NCBI RefSeq assembly: GCF_001890925.1
Contig: NZ_MLCB01000201.1
Location: 1 to 64,000, forward strand
DNA length: 64,000 nucleotides
Reading direction: 5' to 3'
Source: Planktotalea frisia
GTDB taxonomy: Bacteria; Pseudomonadota; Alphaproteobacteria; Rhodobacterales; Rhodobacteraceae
The notes under the pieces were generated by a model. That model made no database searches and was not told the DNA's origin. It saw nothing but the letters and a program-made list of their open reading frames with translations. This document shows positions 46,759-57,091 of this stretch, in pieces. A program made the position numbers and the translations under genes. Position 1 is the first letter of the stretch. Every line of letters starts with the position of its first letter.

Positions 46759-47768
46759 TGCGCATTGCGTGCTATAATGTTGAATGGTTCGACCGTTTGT
46801 TTGATGAGGCGGGCGATCTTCAACGCGACAATCGTTGGTCTGGACGACGCGATGTAAAACGATCCGAGCAGGCCAAGGCACTTGGCTATGTGTTCAACAA
46901 AATCGATGCTGATGCGATCATGGTGATCGAAGCACCCGACGATCATAATGGTCGATCTGGGACTAATGCGCTTGAGAACTTTGCGAAGGTGTACAACTTG
47001 CGTGCCACTAAGGCATTGATAGGGTTCACGAATACCACACAGCAAGAAATTGCGCTACTTTACGACCCCTCTAAACTGAACGCACAACACGATCCTGTTG
47101 GAGTGATCGGCGACGTGGTGCCGCCCTTTGATGGCACTTATGAAATTGATCTAGACATCGACAATCGCGCCGACAGTGTGACGTTTTCTAAGCCACCTTT
47201 AGAATTGGCAATTGAAACGGCGAATGGCACGAAATTACGTATGATCGGTGCGCATTTGAAGAGCAAAGCGCCGCATGGTGCCCATAACGCGGCTGAGGTA
47301 ATGCGCTTTTCCATCGCCAATCGACGCAAACAATTGGCGCAAGCGGTTTGGCTGCGCGGCCGGGTCGAAACGCATTTGAGTGCGGGCGAGCATCTTATGT
47401 TGCTCGGGGATCTCAATGATGGTCCGGGTTTAGATGAGTATGAAAACCTGTTCGGGCGGTCCTCTGTCGAGATCATATTGGGAGAAACAGGCTGTCCTTG
47501 TCTTTATGACCCCCATGCCGCACGTGCTTTGGCGCGAAAAATAGGGGGTGCGCCGACAACTGCGCGGTTCTTCCTGAAAAACGATAATCGCTTTTTACAA
47601 GCGCTGCTGGACTACATCATGGTCAGCGAGAATTTGCGCGATAAAGCAAAGGCTTGGCGTATTTGGCATCCTTTCGACGATCCTGAATGCTGGCGCGATG
47701 AAACGTTACGAAATGCGCTGCTCACGGCGTCTGATCACTTCCCTGTGACGCTGGACATTGATCTTTAG
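46758..47768 (+). CDS. Endonuclease/exonuclease/phosphatase (EEP) family protein
   Basis: This 336-residue protein starts MRIACYNVEWFDRLFDEAGD (first metal Asn) and has ADAIMVIEAPDDHNG (metal Glu), MIGAHLKSKAPHGAHNAAEV (active-site His), LLGDLNDGPGLDEYE (Asp and Asn) and LLTASDHFPVTLDID (final Asp-His). These are the catalytic blocks of EEP phosphodiesterases. The substrate may be DNA, a nucleotide or a sugar phosphate; not readable. It overlaps the J-domain gene by one base of the stop codon (ATGA-type). Confidence 0.88.
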   Translation: MRIACYNVEWFDRLFDEAGDLQRDNRWSGRRDVKRSEQAKALGYVFNKIDADAIMVIEAPDDHNGRSGTNALENFAKVYNLRATKALIGFTNTTQQEIALLYDPSKLNAQHDPVGVIGDVVPPFDGTYEIDLDIDNRADSVTFSKPPLELAIETANGTKLRMIGAHLKSKAPHGAHNAAEVMRFSIANRRKQLAQAVWLRGRVETHLSAGEHLMLLGDLNDGPGLDEYENLFGRSSVEIILGETGCPCLYDPHAARALARKIGGAPTTARFFLKNDNRFLQALLDYIMVSENLRDKAKAWRIWHPFDDPECWRDETLRNALLTASDHFPVTLDIDL

Positions 47769-47805
47769 ACTAAAAATCGCAGCCAAAGACCCCTATATTC
47801 TTGTT

Positions 47806-48165
47806 ATGAAACAGATTGCACTGACCGCGACATTGGCCTTCGCACTGGCTTTGCCTGCGCAGGCTGATGACACCAAACCCGAAGAAGGTTTTGGCCTCAT
47901 GGAAAAAGGCGCGCGCCTGTTGTTCGAAGGCTTGCTGCAAGAAATGCAGCCCGCGTTGCGCGATATGGAAGGTCTCACAGAGCAGCTTGAACCGGCTTTG
48001 CGTGGCTTCGTAGAAAATATGGGTCCTGCTTTAGGGGGGCTTTTGGAGCAGGTTGAGGATTTCTCAAAATACCATCCGCCCGAGGTCTTACCCAACGGGG
48101 ACATCATTTTACGCCGCAAAAGTGAAGCGGAACTGGCGGAACCAGAAGGCGAAGTTGATCTTTAA
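47806..48165 (+). CDS. Conserved secreted hypothetical protein
   Basis: This 119-residue protein has a signal peptide (MKQIALTATLAFALALPAQA, cut before DDTK). The mature part is helical and acidic (GFGLMEKGARLLFEGLLQEM, QPALRDMEGLTEQLEPALRG, FVENMGPALGGLLEQVEDFS) and ends in EAELAEPEGEVDL. Homologues in Rhodobacteraceae are often mislabelled AAA+ ATPase; no P-loop is present here. It is predicted to be periplasmic. It converges with ppx, overlapping by 4 bases. Confidence 0.78.
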   Translation: MKQIALTATLAFALALPAQADDTKPEEGFGLMEKGARLLFEGLLQEMQPALRDMEGLTEQLEPALRGFVENMGPALGGLLEQVEDFSKYHPPEVLPNGDIILRRKSEAELAEPEGEVDL

Positions 48166-49739
48166 TCCGCCTGCGCCTCTTTCGAAGGTTTGGTGAATTT
48201 CACAGTCACCTCAGCGCCCAAAGAACTCGCGAGCGAGGACAGTCGAGATTCCGCAACCTCTGAAAACAACGGCTTAGCAGAGCTGTGCATGCGCAATTCG
48301 AGCTTTTTTTTCTTCGGAAACCAACGAATTTCGCCAAGCTGGGCGTCTTTTTCCATCCACAACATCGCGCCGAAACGCATGGCTTTCCCCAAGATTTCCG
48401 CTTGGTGCCTTTGTTCAGGTGTGAGCAATTCGAGCAGCTCGTCAAAGCGCGTGCCATCAGGTTTGTTGCGGTAGCGATACATCAGGGCAAGGCCAAGAAA
48501 CACGCGTTCTGGATGGCTTAGCCCGCCAAGGTTGGCGCGTGTGGAGTTGTCAAAACACACCTCCGCGCGAAAATCAGGGTGCGCGCGCCAACTGACGTCA
48601 TGCAAAAGGCTTGCGGCTTTCACCAGACGTTTGGTTGCGAAGGGCGCAGATTTGAACAACGGCATGATAAAATCATAAAGCGTTTTACCAAAGCCCGGCA
48701 TACGTGCGTCTTTGCTCTCGGAAACGCGCGCGCTTTCGATCAAAGGGTCACGATCCCGCAATTTTTGCGGCATTTGCTCGTAGAGCATACCTTCGCGAAT
48801 ACCATAGCTCGAAATCGCGATGTCTTTGGGCTTCAACTGGTTGATCAGCGCTTTCAAAACTTCCGACGCGATAGGAACCAGCACCATACGCGCCGAGGAA
48901 ATGCCACAGGCGGAGCGCAGCTCCTCAATTTCGGATTTAGCGATATACTTCACCGTTTCGCGCACAGATTTTGGCGTCATGCGGTACTCATGCAAAACAT
49001 GCAAAGGGTAGCCGCGTCGGTGCATATCGATCCGCGCAATTGCGCGCCAAGAGCCACCGACAAGGAACAAACGATCCTTCTGTTCGCCCATTTGCTCATG
49101 CAGGTCGGCGATCACCTCTTTGGCGTATAACTTGCGTGCTTTTGCGCCGCCTTTCATGCTTTGCAGCTTCAATGGACCTAACGAAGAGGTCACGCATTTA
49201 CCAACATGACCATCGCGAATTTCAGCCAGCTCCATCGATGCACCACCGATATCGCACACCAAGCCGTAAGAGCCGGGCCAGCCGAGAAGCACGCCTTGCG
49301 CCGAAAGCCGCGCTTCTTCGGGGCCATCAATCACATGCACCGTTAACCCTGTTTCGCGCAAAACATCTGCGCAGAAATCAGGTCCATCGCTCGCATCGCG
49401 TACCGCAGCGGTCGCAACGGCGGTCAGGGGCGAAATACCCAAGCTTTGCGCAATCGCCTCGAATCTCGCCACGGCCGCCAAAGCCCTTACGCGTCCTTCA
49501 GGATTCAGACGGCCCGTGTCTGATATGCCCGCCCCCAAAGCACACATGACTTTCTCGTTGTAAAAATAAGCAGGGCTGCGCGCGGCACCGTCAAAAACCA
49601 CCATGCGTACAGAGTTGGACCCGATGTCGACGACGCCCACACGTGCCAATTTGCGCACAGATGGATCGTTGAACAAAGGACGCCCGAACGGGTTCGTCGT
49701 GGTGAGGGGCGCGAAGTTAGCGGTCATGTCAGCACTCAT
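48162..49739 (-). CDS. ppx: Exopolyphosphatase (Ppx/GppA family)
   Basis: This protein of about 525 residues has the actin-like ATPase fold of Ppx/GppA: VGVVDIGSNSVRMVVFDGAA, then VCDIGGASMELAEIRDGHVG and KPKDIAISSYGIREGMLYEQ. A C-terminal HD-like helical region includes KAASLLHDVSWRAHPDFRAE. It hydrolyses polyphosphate (or pppGpp). The start is uncertain: a GTG at 49751 overlaps the ppk end; ATG 49739 and an ATG four codons later are alternatives. It follows ppk directly, so polyphosphate synthesis and breakdown are co-transcribed. Confidence 0.93.
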   Translation of the reverse strand: MSADMTANFAPLTTTNPFGRPLFNDPSVRKLARVGVVDIGSNSVRMVVFDGAARSPAYFYNEKVMCALGAGISDTGRLNPEGRVRALAAVARFEAIAQSLGISPLTAVATAAVRDASDGPDFCADVLRETGLTVHVIDGPEEARLSAQGVLLGWPGSYGLVCDIGGASMELAEIRDGHVGKCVTSSLGPLKLQSMKGGAKARKLYAKEVIADLHEQMGEQKDRLFLVGGSWRAIARIDMHRRGYPLHVLHEYRMTPKSVRETVKYIAKSEIEELRSACGISSARMVLVPIASEVLKALINQLKPKDIAISSYGIREGMLYEQMPQKLRDRDPLIESARVSESKDARMPGFGKTLYDFIMPLFKSAPFATKRLVKAASLLHDVSWRAHPDFRAEVCFDNSTRANLGGLSHPERVFLGLALMYRYRNKPDGTRFDELLELLTPEQRHQAEILGKAMRFGAMLWMEKDAQLGEIRWFPKKKKLELRMHSSAKPLFSEVAESRLSSLASSLGAEVTVKFTKPSKEAQAD

Positions 49740-49743
49740 GGTT

Positions 49744-51924
49744 TCAGGCACTTTCGTCGTCAGTGTGGGTCAGTTGTGGCACATCCGCTGCACCCGCAGA
49801 ACCGCGTCCAGAGAGCGACGGATTTTCCATAAAGAAGCGGTGACAGTTAAATGCAAATTGCCCTTCGGGCACGATCTCTCGCGCGAAAGACCCATCAGGT
49901 CGCATGATCCAGCTTTGCGCCACATCGGCCAGATTTGCCGCCATAATCTGGCTGACGATTTGCGCTTTGACCGTGCCATTGTTGATCTCGACCAAGGTCT
50001 CGACACGTCGGTTCAGATTGCGCCCCATCCAATCGGCAGAACTGATAAACACGCGCGCCTTTTTGTGGGGCAGACCATAGCCATTTCCAAAGCAAACAAT
50101 ACGCGAATGTTCCAGAAAACGGCCTACGATAGACTTTACTCGGATCGTTTCGCTCAGACCTTTTATTCCCGGTCGTAGCCCGCAAATGCCGCGTATGATC
50201 AGGTCGATCTTCACCCCCGCTTGAGAAGCTTGATAAAGCGCGTCGATCACCTCTGGGTCAATGAGCGAGTTCATCTTGGCCCAGATCACCGCAGGCTTTC
50301 CGGCTTTCGCGTGTTCCGCTTCGCGCGCGATCAATTCGATCAAACGTGGTTTCAGAGTCAGGGGCGAAATCGAGAGATTTTCCAGCGCGTCAGGGGGCGC
50401 ATAGCCAGAGAGGTAGTTGAACACTTTGGTCGCATCGCGTCCCAGTTTCTTGTCACAGGTAAAGAACGACAGATCGGTGTAAATACGCGCTGTAATCGGG
50501 TGATAATTGCCAGTGCCATAGTGCGTGTAAGTGACCAGTTGATCGCCCTCGCGTCGCACCACGATTGAAATCTTGGCATGGGTTTTGAGATCAAGAAAGC
50601 CGTACACCACATGCGCGCCTGCGCGCTCCAAACGGCGTGATTGGCGGATGTTGGCGGCTTCGTCAAAGCGCGCTTTGAGCTCGACCAAAGCGGTGACGGA
50701 TTTGCCATCCTCCGCTGCTTCGCACAGAGCTGACACAATGGGTGAGCGTTTGGATGTGCGGTAAAGCGTCTGTTTGATGGCGACCACATCAGGGTCGCGC
50801 GCAGCTTGGGTCAAAAAGCGCACGACCATGTCAAACGTCTCGTAGGGATGATGCAAAAGCATATCTTTTTGACGGATGGCTGCGAACATATCGCCTTCAT
50901 GATCCTGCACACGCTCTGGAATACGGGGCATGAATGGCGGCCAAAGCAGATCAGGACGCGCGTCTGTGACCAGCTCGGAGAGGTCCGACATGCCAATCAT
51001 CCCAGGAAGTTCAACGGTTTCTGCGTCGGTCACACCCAACTCGCGCATAACCAATGTTCTCAATTTGTTGGGTGCATCGCCTGTGTAGGTCATGCGCACA
51101 ACTTCGCCGCGTTTGCGACGTTTTAAAGCGACCTCAAACTCGCGCACAAGATCTTCGGCTTCGTCTTCGACCTCAAGGTCGCTGTCACGTAGCACGCGAA
51201 ATTCAAAATGGCCCTTTAGCTTATAGCCCGGAAATAAACGGCCAAGGTTTTCAAGCAGCACATCTTCAAGTGGCAAATAGCGCAACTGGCCCTCTGGTGC
51301 CGGCAGCGCGACAAAGCGATCAATCTGCGCTGGGATCGGCAAAAGCGCGAAGAGCTCGCGTTTGTCAGATTGCCGCTCAAGCTGCAGCGCAAGCGAGTAA
51401 CCAGTGTTAGGGATGAACGGAAAAGGGTGTGCAGGATCAATCGCGAGAGGGGAAAGAACCGGAAAAACGTTGTGCAAAAAGATATCTGCAACGACTTCTT
51501 TGTCAGCATCACTCAGGTCTGCACGGGCAACAATCGCTATGCCTGCGTCAAGCATTTGAGTGCGGATGCTTTCCAGTACATTTTGCTGGGTTTGCAACAG
51601 GTTGCGCGCGTCCTCATTGATCAAGACCAATTGCTCGGCAGGATTTAAACCATCGGCCGCAGCCGTGGTATTTCCGGCTTGAGCGAGTTCGCGCAGGCCT
51701 GCGACGCGCACCGTGTAAAATTCATCAAGGTTGGTCGCAGAGATTGACAAAAACCGCAGGCGTTCGAGCAATGGCACACGGGGATTTTCGGCTTCTTCCA
51801 ACACGCGCCAATTGAAGTTCAGCCAACTCAGTTCGCGATTCACAAAGCGTGCAGGGCCGTTCAGATCTACATCTGGCAGATCGAGCGGGGCAGGGCAGTC
51901 CGCTTTGAGAAAGTCAGCTTGCAT
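49744..51924 (-). CDS. ppk1: Polyphosphate kinase (PPK1)
   Basis: This 726-residue protein starts with the PPK1 N-domain ([40 protein letters not shown]). The catalytic phospho-His block is [12 protein letters not shown] through [20 protein letters not shown], with the second His in LKTHAKI. Other PPK1 blocks are [20 protein letters not shown] and [20 protein letters not shown]. It makes polyphosphate from ATP. GGAG lies 11 bases before ATG 51924. The gene follows hdaA and precedes ppx in one minus-strand operon. Confidence 0.97.
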   Translation of the reverse strand: MQADFLKADCPAPLDLPDVDLNGPARFVNRELSWLNFNWRVLEEAENPRVPLLERLRFLSISATNLDEFYTVRVAGLRELAQAGNTTAAADGLNPAEQLVLINEDARNLLQTQQNVLESIRTQMLDAGIAIVARADLSDADKEVVADIFLHNVFPVLSPLAIDPAHPFPFIPNTGYSLALQLERQSDKRELFALLPIPAQIDRFVALPAPEGQLRYLPLEDVLLENLGRLFPGYKLKGHFEFRVLRDSDLEVEDEAEDLVREFEVALKRRKRGEVVRMTYTGDAPNKLRTLVMRELGVTDAETVELPGMIGMSDLSELVTDARPDLLWPPFMPRIPERVQDHEGDMFAAIRQKDMLLHHPYETFDMVVRFLTQAARDPDVVAIKQTLYRTSKRSPIVSALCEAAEDGKSVTALVELKARFDEAANIRQSRRLERAGAHVVYGFLDLKTHAKISIVVRREGDQLVTYTHYGTGNYHPITARIYTDLSFFTCDKKLGRDATKVFNYLSGYAPPDALENLSISPLTLKPRLIELIAREAEHAKAGKPAVIWAKMNSLIDPEVIDALYQASQAGVKIDLIIRGICGLRPGIKGLSETIRVKSIVGRFLEHSRIVCFGNGYGLPHKKARVFISSADWMGRNLNRRVETLVEINNGTVKAQIVSQIMAANLADVAQSWIMRPDGSFAREIVPEGQFAFNCHRFFMENPSLSGRGSAGAADVPQLTHTDDESA

Positions 51925-51933
51925 CGTTTTGTA

Positions 51934-52638
51934 TCACTCCTGTTGCGCATCCGAGTGTGCGCTGTCTTCGCGGATCTTGTCCAGCGCCGCAGAGGCAAAA
52001 GCCCGCGTAATCGCGCGCCCCGCATCAAGGGCGGCTTTGTCGAGTGCTGCAACAACCTGCTGCGCGGCTGCGAACGAGCGATCAATCCGCAGCGCGAGAA
52101 ACGGAATGACGTCAGGCGCGGGGTTGAGTTGGCGATCGGCGAAGAGCTTCATAAGCACAGCGGTCAGCAGCGTGTCATCAGGGGCTTCCAACGTTGCAGT
52201 TTGGATGGCCTGCAAGCGGCTTGCCAAGTCGGGCAGGGTCAGGCCCCAATGCTGGGGTTGGGATTTCGCCGTGAATAAAAGCGCGCGCCCTTCGGCTTGC
52301 GCAAGGTTGTGGAGATGGAATAGCGCTGTTTCTAAAGCGTGATCCTTCGTGATTTGATCGATGTCTTCGATGACCAATGGGGTTCGCAGTAAGTCTGGAA
52401 CATCGTCTTCTTGGAGCGTAAGCGCTGAAATAATGCGCGCTCCGCTTTGCGCTGCCCAAACATGTGCGAGATGGGTTTTGCCGGAACCCTTCGGCCCGAT
52501 AAGCAACAGTTTACCATTGCTCCAGGTGTCTGGTGTGTCGATCATAGCAACGGCCAAGGCGTTGGACGGAGAGATGAAAAAGTCATCTCGCCCCAGCGCC
52601 GCTCGGGCTGGAAGATCAAAGCTCAACTGCGTGCTCAT
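51934..52638 (-). CDS. hdaA: DnaA-like ATPase, HdaA-type regulator of replication initiation
   Basis: This 234-residue AAA+ protein resembles the DnaA ATPase domain without domain IV. It starts MSTQLSFDLPARAALGRDDF, with LSFDLP being the clamp-binding-like N-terminus of Hda proteins. Walker A is LIGPKGSGKTHLAHVWAAQS; Walker B and sensors are TPLVIEDIDQITKDHALETA and FTAKSQPQHW. HdaA stimulates ATP hydrolysis by DnaA after replication starts. It lies 4 bases after the AI-2E permease gene and 10 before ppk. Confidence 0.9.
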   Translation of the reverse strand: MSTQLSFDLPARAALGRDDFFISPSNALAVAMIDTPDTWSNGKLLLIGPKGSGKTHLAHVWAAQSGARIISALTLQEDDVPDLLRTPLVIEDIDQITKDHALETALFHLHNLAQAEGRALLFTAKSQPQHWGLTLPDLASRLQAIQTATLEAPDDTLLTAVLMKLFADRQLNPAPDVIPFLALRIDRSFAAAQQVVAALDKAALDAGRAITRAFASAALDKIREDSAHSDAQQE

Positions 52639-52641
52639 GGC

Positions 52642-53748
52642 CTATGGCTCGCTCTGCTCATCGGTTTCCAAACCCGCATAGAGGCGACTGCCCATGTATT
52701 GGCTGACCAAGAAACGAATGATCACACCAAGCGCTGCAGCAACGGGCACACCTACGAGCAAGCCGACAAAGCCAAAGACGGATCCAAACACAGAGAGCGA
52801 CAAAAGCAGCCAAACAGGATGCAGGCCAACGGAATTGCCGACCAGCTTGGGGGTCAACACATTGCCCTCCAACACTTGTCCGACAACAAAAATACCCGCG
52901 ACGAGGCCAAGTGAAACCCAATCACCCCAAAACTGGAACAGCCCCAACCCAATCGCCAAGGCCCCACCGATAAGCGCGCCAACATATGGGATAAAGGTGA
53001 TCAACCCTGCAATGAAGCCAACAACGAGACCAAATTGCAGCCCGACGAGCATCAGCGCGATGGCGTAATAGGTGCCTAGCACGAGACAGACTGTGCCCAT
53101 GCCGCGGATGAAGGCCGCTAGGGTTTGATCGACTTGCTTTGCCAAAATGCGCACTGTGGGCGCATGATCGCGCGGTAGCAACGTATCAAGGCGGGCAGTC
53201 ATATTGTCCCAATCAAGCAGCAAATAGAAAGCGACTACCGGTACGATCAAGAAAAGCACAACGATATTGATGATCGAAGACGCGGACGAGAGCACTGTGC
53301 TCAGCAATTCGCCTCCCTTTGATTGGATCGTCTCGCCGATCCCCGTCAGAGATTGGCGCAGCGTCGAGCCTTCATCCATCAAATCGGGAAAACGCTCGGA
53401 TAAAAACGCCTGAAGGTCTCGGAAAAGTTGCGGGGCAATATCAAACAAAGCAATGGCTTGGTTGATCAAAGTCGGAACAACGAGCAAAACCATCAACACG
53501 AAAATGACCAACGCTACCAAGGTGATGATTGTTGTGGCAACAACGCGGCTGCAGCCAAGCCGCTCTAACTTGTCCGCAACAGGATCAAGGAAGTAAGCAA
53601 TGGCGCCACCAAGGATAAAGGGCAGGATCACATCGCCTAAATACCACAACACAATCATAAAGATTGCGGTGGTAATGCCCCAGTATTTCATCTGATCTTT
53701 GACAGGAAGTGCCATGCGCGCCTCTGTTGATTTGGTGTTTCTAGACAT
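52642..53748 (-). CDS. AI-2E-family permease (PerM/YdiK type)
   Basis: This 368-residue protein has about eight hydrophobic segments (YWGITTAIFMIVLWYLGDVI starts the first; GSVFGFVGLLVGVPVAAALG the last). The family core is AGLITFIPYVGALIGGALAI, with LEGNVLTPKLVGNSVGLHPV. These proteins export small molecules or act as Na+/H+ antiporters; the autoinducer-2 role was shown only for a few. First gene of a minus-strand operon: permease, hdaA, ppk, ppx. The link with hdaA is common in alphaproteobacteria. Confidence 0.93.
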   Translation of the reverse strand: MSRNTKSTEARMALPVKDQMKYWGITTAIFMIVLWYLGDVILPFILGGAIAYFLDPVADKLERLGCSRVVATTIITLVALVIFVLMVLLVVPTLINQAIALFDIAPQLFRDLQAFLSERFPDLMDEGSTLRQSLTGIGETIQSKGGELLSTVLSSASSIINIVVLFLIVPVVAFYLLLDWDNMTARLDTLLPRDHAPTVRILAKQVDQTLAAFIRGMGTVCLVLGTYYAIALMLVGLQFGLVVGFIAGLITFIPYVGALIGGALAIGLGLFQFWGDWVSLGLVAGIFVVGQVLEGNVLTPKLVGNSVGLHPVWLLLSLSVFGSVFGFVGLLVGVPVAAALGVIIRFLVSQYMGSRLYAGLETDEQSEP

Positions 53749-53780
53749 CGCCTATGCGGACATGGGTTTCAAGGGCAGAT

Positions 53781-53841
53781 GGGGGCCAGCCCCCGCCTCA
53801 GCAAGCTGAGACTCCCCCGAAGTTTATTTGGAAAGATGAAG
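53781..53841. repeat. Two hairpins plus dispersed intergenic motif, copy 3
   Basis: GGGGG-CCAG-CCCCC (53781-53794) and CTCAG-CAAG-CTGAG (53797-53810) are followed by ACTCCCCCGAAGTTTATTTG and GAAAGATGAAG. The last part is the reverse complement of the motif at 14058-14090 and 27687-27716. It lies in the gap between divergent genes, upstream of proS, where a terminator would not be expected. Confidence 0.75.
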
Positions 53842-53913
53842 GGGCTTGGCTTGCTGGTTTTGCTTTGAACGCCTAAACGGGTGGAAATCTGAGTTAACCT
53901 CGAGAGAGATCCC

Positions 53914-55251
53914 ATGCGCCTGAGCCGTTATTTTTTGCCGATCCTGAAAGAAAACCCTGCGGATGCGCAGATTGTCAGCCACCGTTTGATGCTGCGTGCA
54001 GGGATGATCAAGCAATCCTCTGCGGGGATATATTCATGGCTGCCTCTGGGGTTCAAAGTGTTGCGCAAGATTGAAAATATTGTGCACGAAGAGCAGCAGC
54101 GCGCAGGGCACATTCCGATGCTGATGCCCACCTTGCAGTCCGCTGACTTGTGGCGCAAGTCCGGGCGCTACGATGCTTATGGCCCTGAGATGTTGCGCAT
54201 TAAGGACCGTCATGATCGTGAGATGCTCTATGGTCCCACAAACGAAGAGCTGATCACGGATATGGTCGCCAACTTTGTGGGCAGTTATAAGTCCTTGCCT
54301 TTGACGCTTTATCACATCCAGTGGAAGTTCCGCGACGAAGTGCGTCCGCGCTTCGGTGTGATGCGGGGCCGCGAATTCCTGATGAAGGACGGCTATAACT
54401 TTGATTTAACCAAGGAAGACGCATTGCATGCGTATAACCGTCACTTGGTTACATACCTGCGCACCTATGAGCGTATGGGTCTGCAGGCCATCCCGATGCG
54501 CGCGGACAGTGGCCCGATTGGTGGCGATTACACACATGAGTTCCTCGTGTTAGCGGATACGGGCGAAAGCGAAGTATTTTATGACAGCGAGATTACCGAT
54601 CTCAGCTTTGGCGATCGCGCAATTGATTTCGATGACAAGGTTGCGTGTCAGTCGGTCATGGAAGAGTTCACCAGCCGCTATGCGCGCACGGACGAAACCC
54701 ATGATGAAGCCACGTTCAACGAAGTGCCGGAAGAACGCCGCCGCGTGGCGCGAGGGATTGAGGTGGGGCAGATTTTCTACTTTGGCACTGAGTATTCCGA
54801 AAAGATGGGCGCTATGGTTCAGAATGAGGAAGGCCAGCGAGTGCCGCTTCATATGGGCAGCCACGGCATTGGTGTTTCACGCCTTTTGGGTGCAATTATC
54901 GAAGCGTCCCATGACGACAATGGCATTATTTGGCCCGAAGGTGTGACGCCGTTCCATTGCGGAATTGTGAACCTCAAGCAGGGTGACGAAGAAGCGGACG
55001 GTGCATGTGATGCGCTCTATGACAGTCTCACTGCGCTGGGCTTTGATCCGCTTTATGATGATCGCAAAGAACGCGCAGGCGGTAAGTTCGCGACGATGGA
55101 TTTGATCGGTTTGCCGTGGCGCATTACTGTGGGTCCACGTGGGCTCAAGAATGGTGTTGTTGAAGTCACATCGCGCCGCACAGGCGAGAGTGAAGAGATG
55201 AGCCCTGAGCAGGCCATCGCCAAGATTGCGGCGATCTACGAGGGGCTGTAA
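53914..55251 (+). CDS. proS: Prolyl-tRNA synthetase
   Basis: This 445-residue class II synthetase starts [20 protein letters not shown]. Motif 1 is in [20 protein letters not shown], motif 2 is [20 protein letters not shown] and motif 3 is [20 protein letters not shown]. The long editing insertion of E. coli ProS (572 residues) is missing between motifs 2 and 3, as in other alphaproteobacterial and mitochondrial enzymes. An anticodon-binding domain ends the protein ([20 protein letters not shown]). It charges tRNA-Pro. Confidence 0.97.
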   Translation: MRLSRYFLPILKENPADAQIVSHRLMLRAGMIKQSSAGIYSWLPLGFKVLRKIENIVHEEQQRAGHIPMLMPTLQSADLWRKSGRYDAYGPEMLRIKDRHDREMLYGPTNEELITDMVANFVGSYKSLPLTLYHIQWKFRDEVRPRFGVMRGREFLMKDGYNFDLTKEDALHAYNRHLVTYLRTYERMGLQAIPMRADSGPIGGDYTHEFLVLADTGESEVFYDSEITDLSFGDRAIDFDDKVACQSVMEEFTSRYARTDETHDEATFNEVPEERRRVARGIEVGQIFYFGTEYSEKMGAMVQNEEGQRVPLHMGSHGIGVSRLLGAIIEASHDDNGIIWPEGVTPFHCGIVNLKQGDEEADGACDALYDSLTALGFDPLYDDRKERAGGKFATMDLIGLPWRITVGPRGLKNGVVEVTSRRTGESEEMSPEQAIAKIAAIYEGL

Positions 55252-55254
55252 CCG

Positions 55255-55761
55255 ATGCTGACGCGCGCGCTTGCCTTAACCGCTGGTTTGACTGGCGCGG
55301 CTGGCGTGTCGCAATTTCCCGAGTATTCGCAGCAATATGTGCAGCGCCTTGGTGGGGCAGTGGATGAGTTATCCCGTTTCATGGATGAGTTTGACGCCGA
55401 CGCTGCAAGCCTAGATCTGAGCCGCGAAGCTGCGCTGGTGGATCTTGCGCAAGGCGGTCAGATGGGGGCCGCGCGCGCCGATACGATGGTGCGCACGATT
55501 GAGCGGCACGAACGCTTCACGAACGATCTAGAGCAGATGCAAGGACTTGGCCCCTTTAGCCGCGCGCGTTACGCCACGCGCTTTAGCGATAGCGAATTGG
55601 CTGGACGCGTCTGGGAGAATTACAAACCTGCGATGCCGGTGACTTTCGAGGGCGCTATCTTTGCTCTGGTCGGATTTCTAAGCGGTCTGGCGCTGTTTTC
55701 TGCGCTGATTTGGCTGCTGCGCTTGCCTTTTGTGCTGTTCCAGCGCACCTCTGACGCATAA
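55255..55761 (+). CDS. DUF2937 family membrane protein
   Basis: This 168-residue protein has an N-terminal signal or anchor (MLTRALALTAGLTGAAGVSQ), the DUF2937 element FPEYSQQYVQRLGGAVDELS, a helical middle, and a C-terminal transmembrane segment (FALVGFLSGLALFSALIWLL). It starts 3 bases after the proS stop and precedes the Lol genes, so it is part of the proS-DUF2937-lol operon. DUF2937 function is unknown; the topology suggests an inner-membrane protein with a helical periplasmic domain. Confidence 0.88.
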   Translation: MLTRALALTAGLTGAAGVSQFPEYSQQYVQRLGGAVDELSRFMDEFDADAASLDLSREAALVDLAQGGQMGAARADTMVRTIERHERFTNDLEQMQGLGPFSRARYATRFSDSELAGRVWENYKPAMPVTFEGAIFALVGFLSGLALFSALIWLLRLPFVLFQRTSDA

Positions 55762-55789
55762 ACAATCCCACCAAAGGGAGGCTCGAGCC

Positions 55790-57091
55790 GTGAGTACACC
55801 AAGTAAAACCAAAACCCCCATGCCTTTCGCGCGTTTCGAGTGGATGATCGCCTGGCGCTACCTGCGCGCGAAACGTGCCGAGGGCGGCGTGAGCGTGATG
55901 ACCTGGATCAGCTTGATCGGCATCACCTTGGCTGTATTTGCTCTGATTGCGACGCTGTCCGTGCGCTCTGGGTTTCGCACCGATTTTGTGCAAACCATCC
56001 TTGGCACCAACGCGCATGTGACGGTTTATAAATCCGCTGAGGTGGATGAATTTGGCCGCCTTGATCGCAAAATATATGACTATGACGCGATGGCTGAACG
56101 TCTGCGCGGTGTGGACGGGGTGACGCGTGCCGCGCCGCTGGTGCGTGGGCAAGTCATGGGCAACAAAGGTGGGCGCAACGCGGGTGTTGAGATCTACGGA
56201 ATCACTGCTGCGAACCTGAAAACCATCCCGAATGTGGCCAATCCTGAAGAAGCCTTTGGTGACATCAATCGTTTCGCGGAAGGGATCGCAATCGGTTCTG
56301 GTGTGGCACGTGAACTTGGCGTTTCCAGTGGGGATCGCATCAAACTTATCTCTCCCAACGGTGTAAAGACGGCCTTTGGCACCAGCCCGCGGATCAAAGC
56401 ATTTGAGGTCATGTATATCTTCAAAGCGGGCCGCGCGGATATCGACCGCACGCGGGTCTACATGCCCCTTGCGCAAGCGCAAAGCTTCTTCAACCGCGAA
56501 GGGGCTGCGGACGAAATCGAAGTTATGGTTGAGCAACCCGAAGCGATTGATGACCTGCAACTCGCCATTCTGCGCGCAGGCGGGGATCGCACGCAGCTTT
56601 GGACGTGGACAGATGCTTCTGGTGGATTCCTGCGCGCGCTCGAAATCGAAGACAATGTGATGTTCATCATCCTGTCGATCCTCGTGTTGGTCGCGGCAAT
56701 GAATATTGTGTCCGGCCTTATTATGCTGGTGAAAAACAAAGGGCGCGACATTGGGATTTTGCGCACAATGGGTCTGAGCGAAGGTTCGATCCTGCGCATT
56801 TTCTTTATCTGTGGTGCGTTTACAGGACTTATTGGCACCGCGCTGGGCGTCATATTGGGTTGCCTTTTTGCGCTCTATATCGATCCGATTTTTTCATTCG
56901 TGAACGCGATTGCGGGTGGTGGTGTCTGGGATCCCGAAATTCGCGGTCTCTATCGTTTGCCCGCTGAACTCAGGTTCGAGGATGTAATGACGGCTGTTAT
57001 GCTCTCGCTTGGCCTGTCGTTCATTGTTACCATTTTTCCCGCCCGCCGCGCGGCGCGTATGAACCCTGTGGAGGCGCTGCGCTATGAGTGA
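55790..57091 (+). CDS. Lipoprotein-releasing ABC transporter permease (LolC/LolE family, LolF-like)
   Basis: This 433-residue permease has an N-terminal TM segment ([20 protein letters not shown]) with the typical preceding [17 protein letters not shown], a large periplasmic MacB-like domain (about 45-265), and three C-terminal TM segments in the FtsX domain ([20 protein letters not shown]). LolCDE extracts lipoproteins from the inner membrane and hands them to LolA. Only one permease gene is present beside lolD, as in species with a LolF homodimer, which is an inference. GTG 55790 is chosen for the GGGAGG 8 bases upstream. Confidence 0.93.
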   Translation: MSTPSKTKTPMPFARFEWMIAWRYLRAKRAEGGVSVMTWISLIGITLAVFALIATLSVRSGFRTDFVQTILGTNAHVTVYKSAEVDEFGRLDRKIYDYDAMAERLRGVDGVTRAAPLVRGQVMGNKGGRNAGVEIYGITAANLKTIPNVANPEEAFGDINRFAEGIAIGSGVARELGVSSGDRIKLISPNGVKTAFGTSPRIKAFEVMYIFKAGRADIDRTRVYMPLAQAQSFFNREGAADEIEVMVEQPEAIDDLQLAILRAGGDRTQLWTWTDASGGFLRALEIEDNVMFIILSILVLVAAMNIVSGLIMLVKNKGRDIGILRTMGLSEGSILRIFFICGAFTGLIGTALGVILGCLFALYIDPIFSFVNAIAGGGVWDPEIRGLYRLPAELRFEDVMTAVMLSLGLSFIVTIFPARRAARMNPVEALRYE

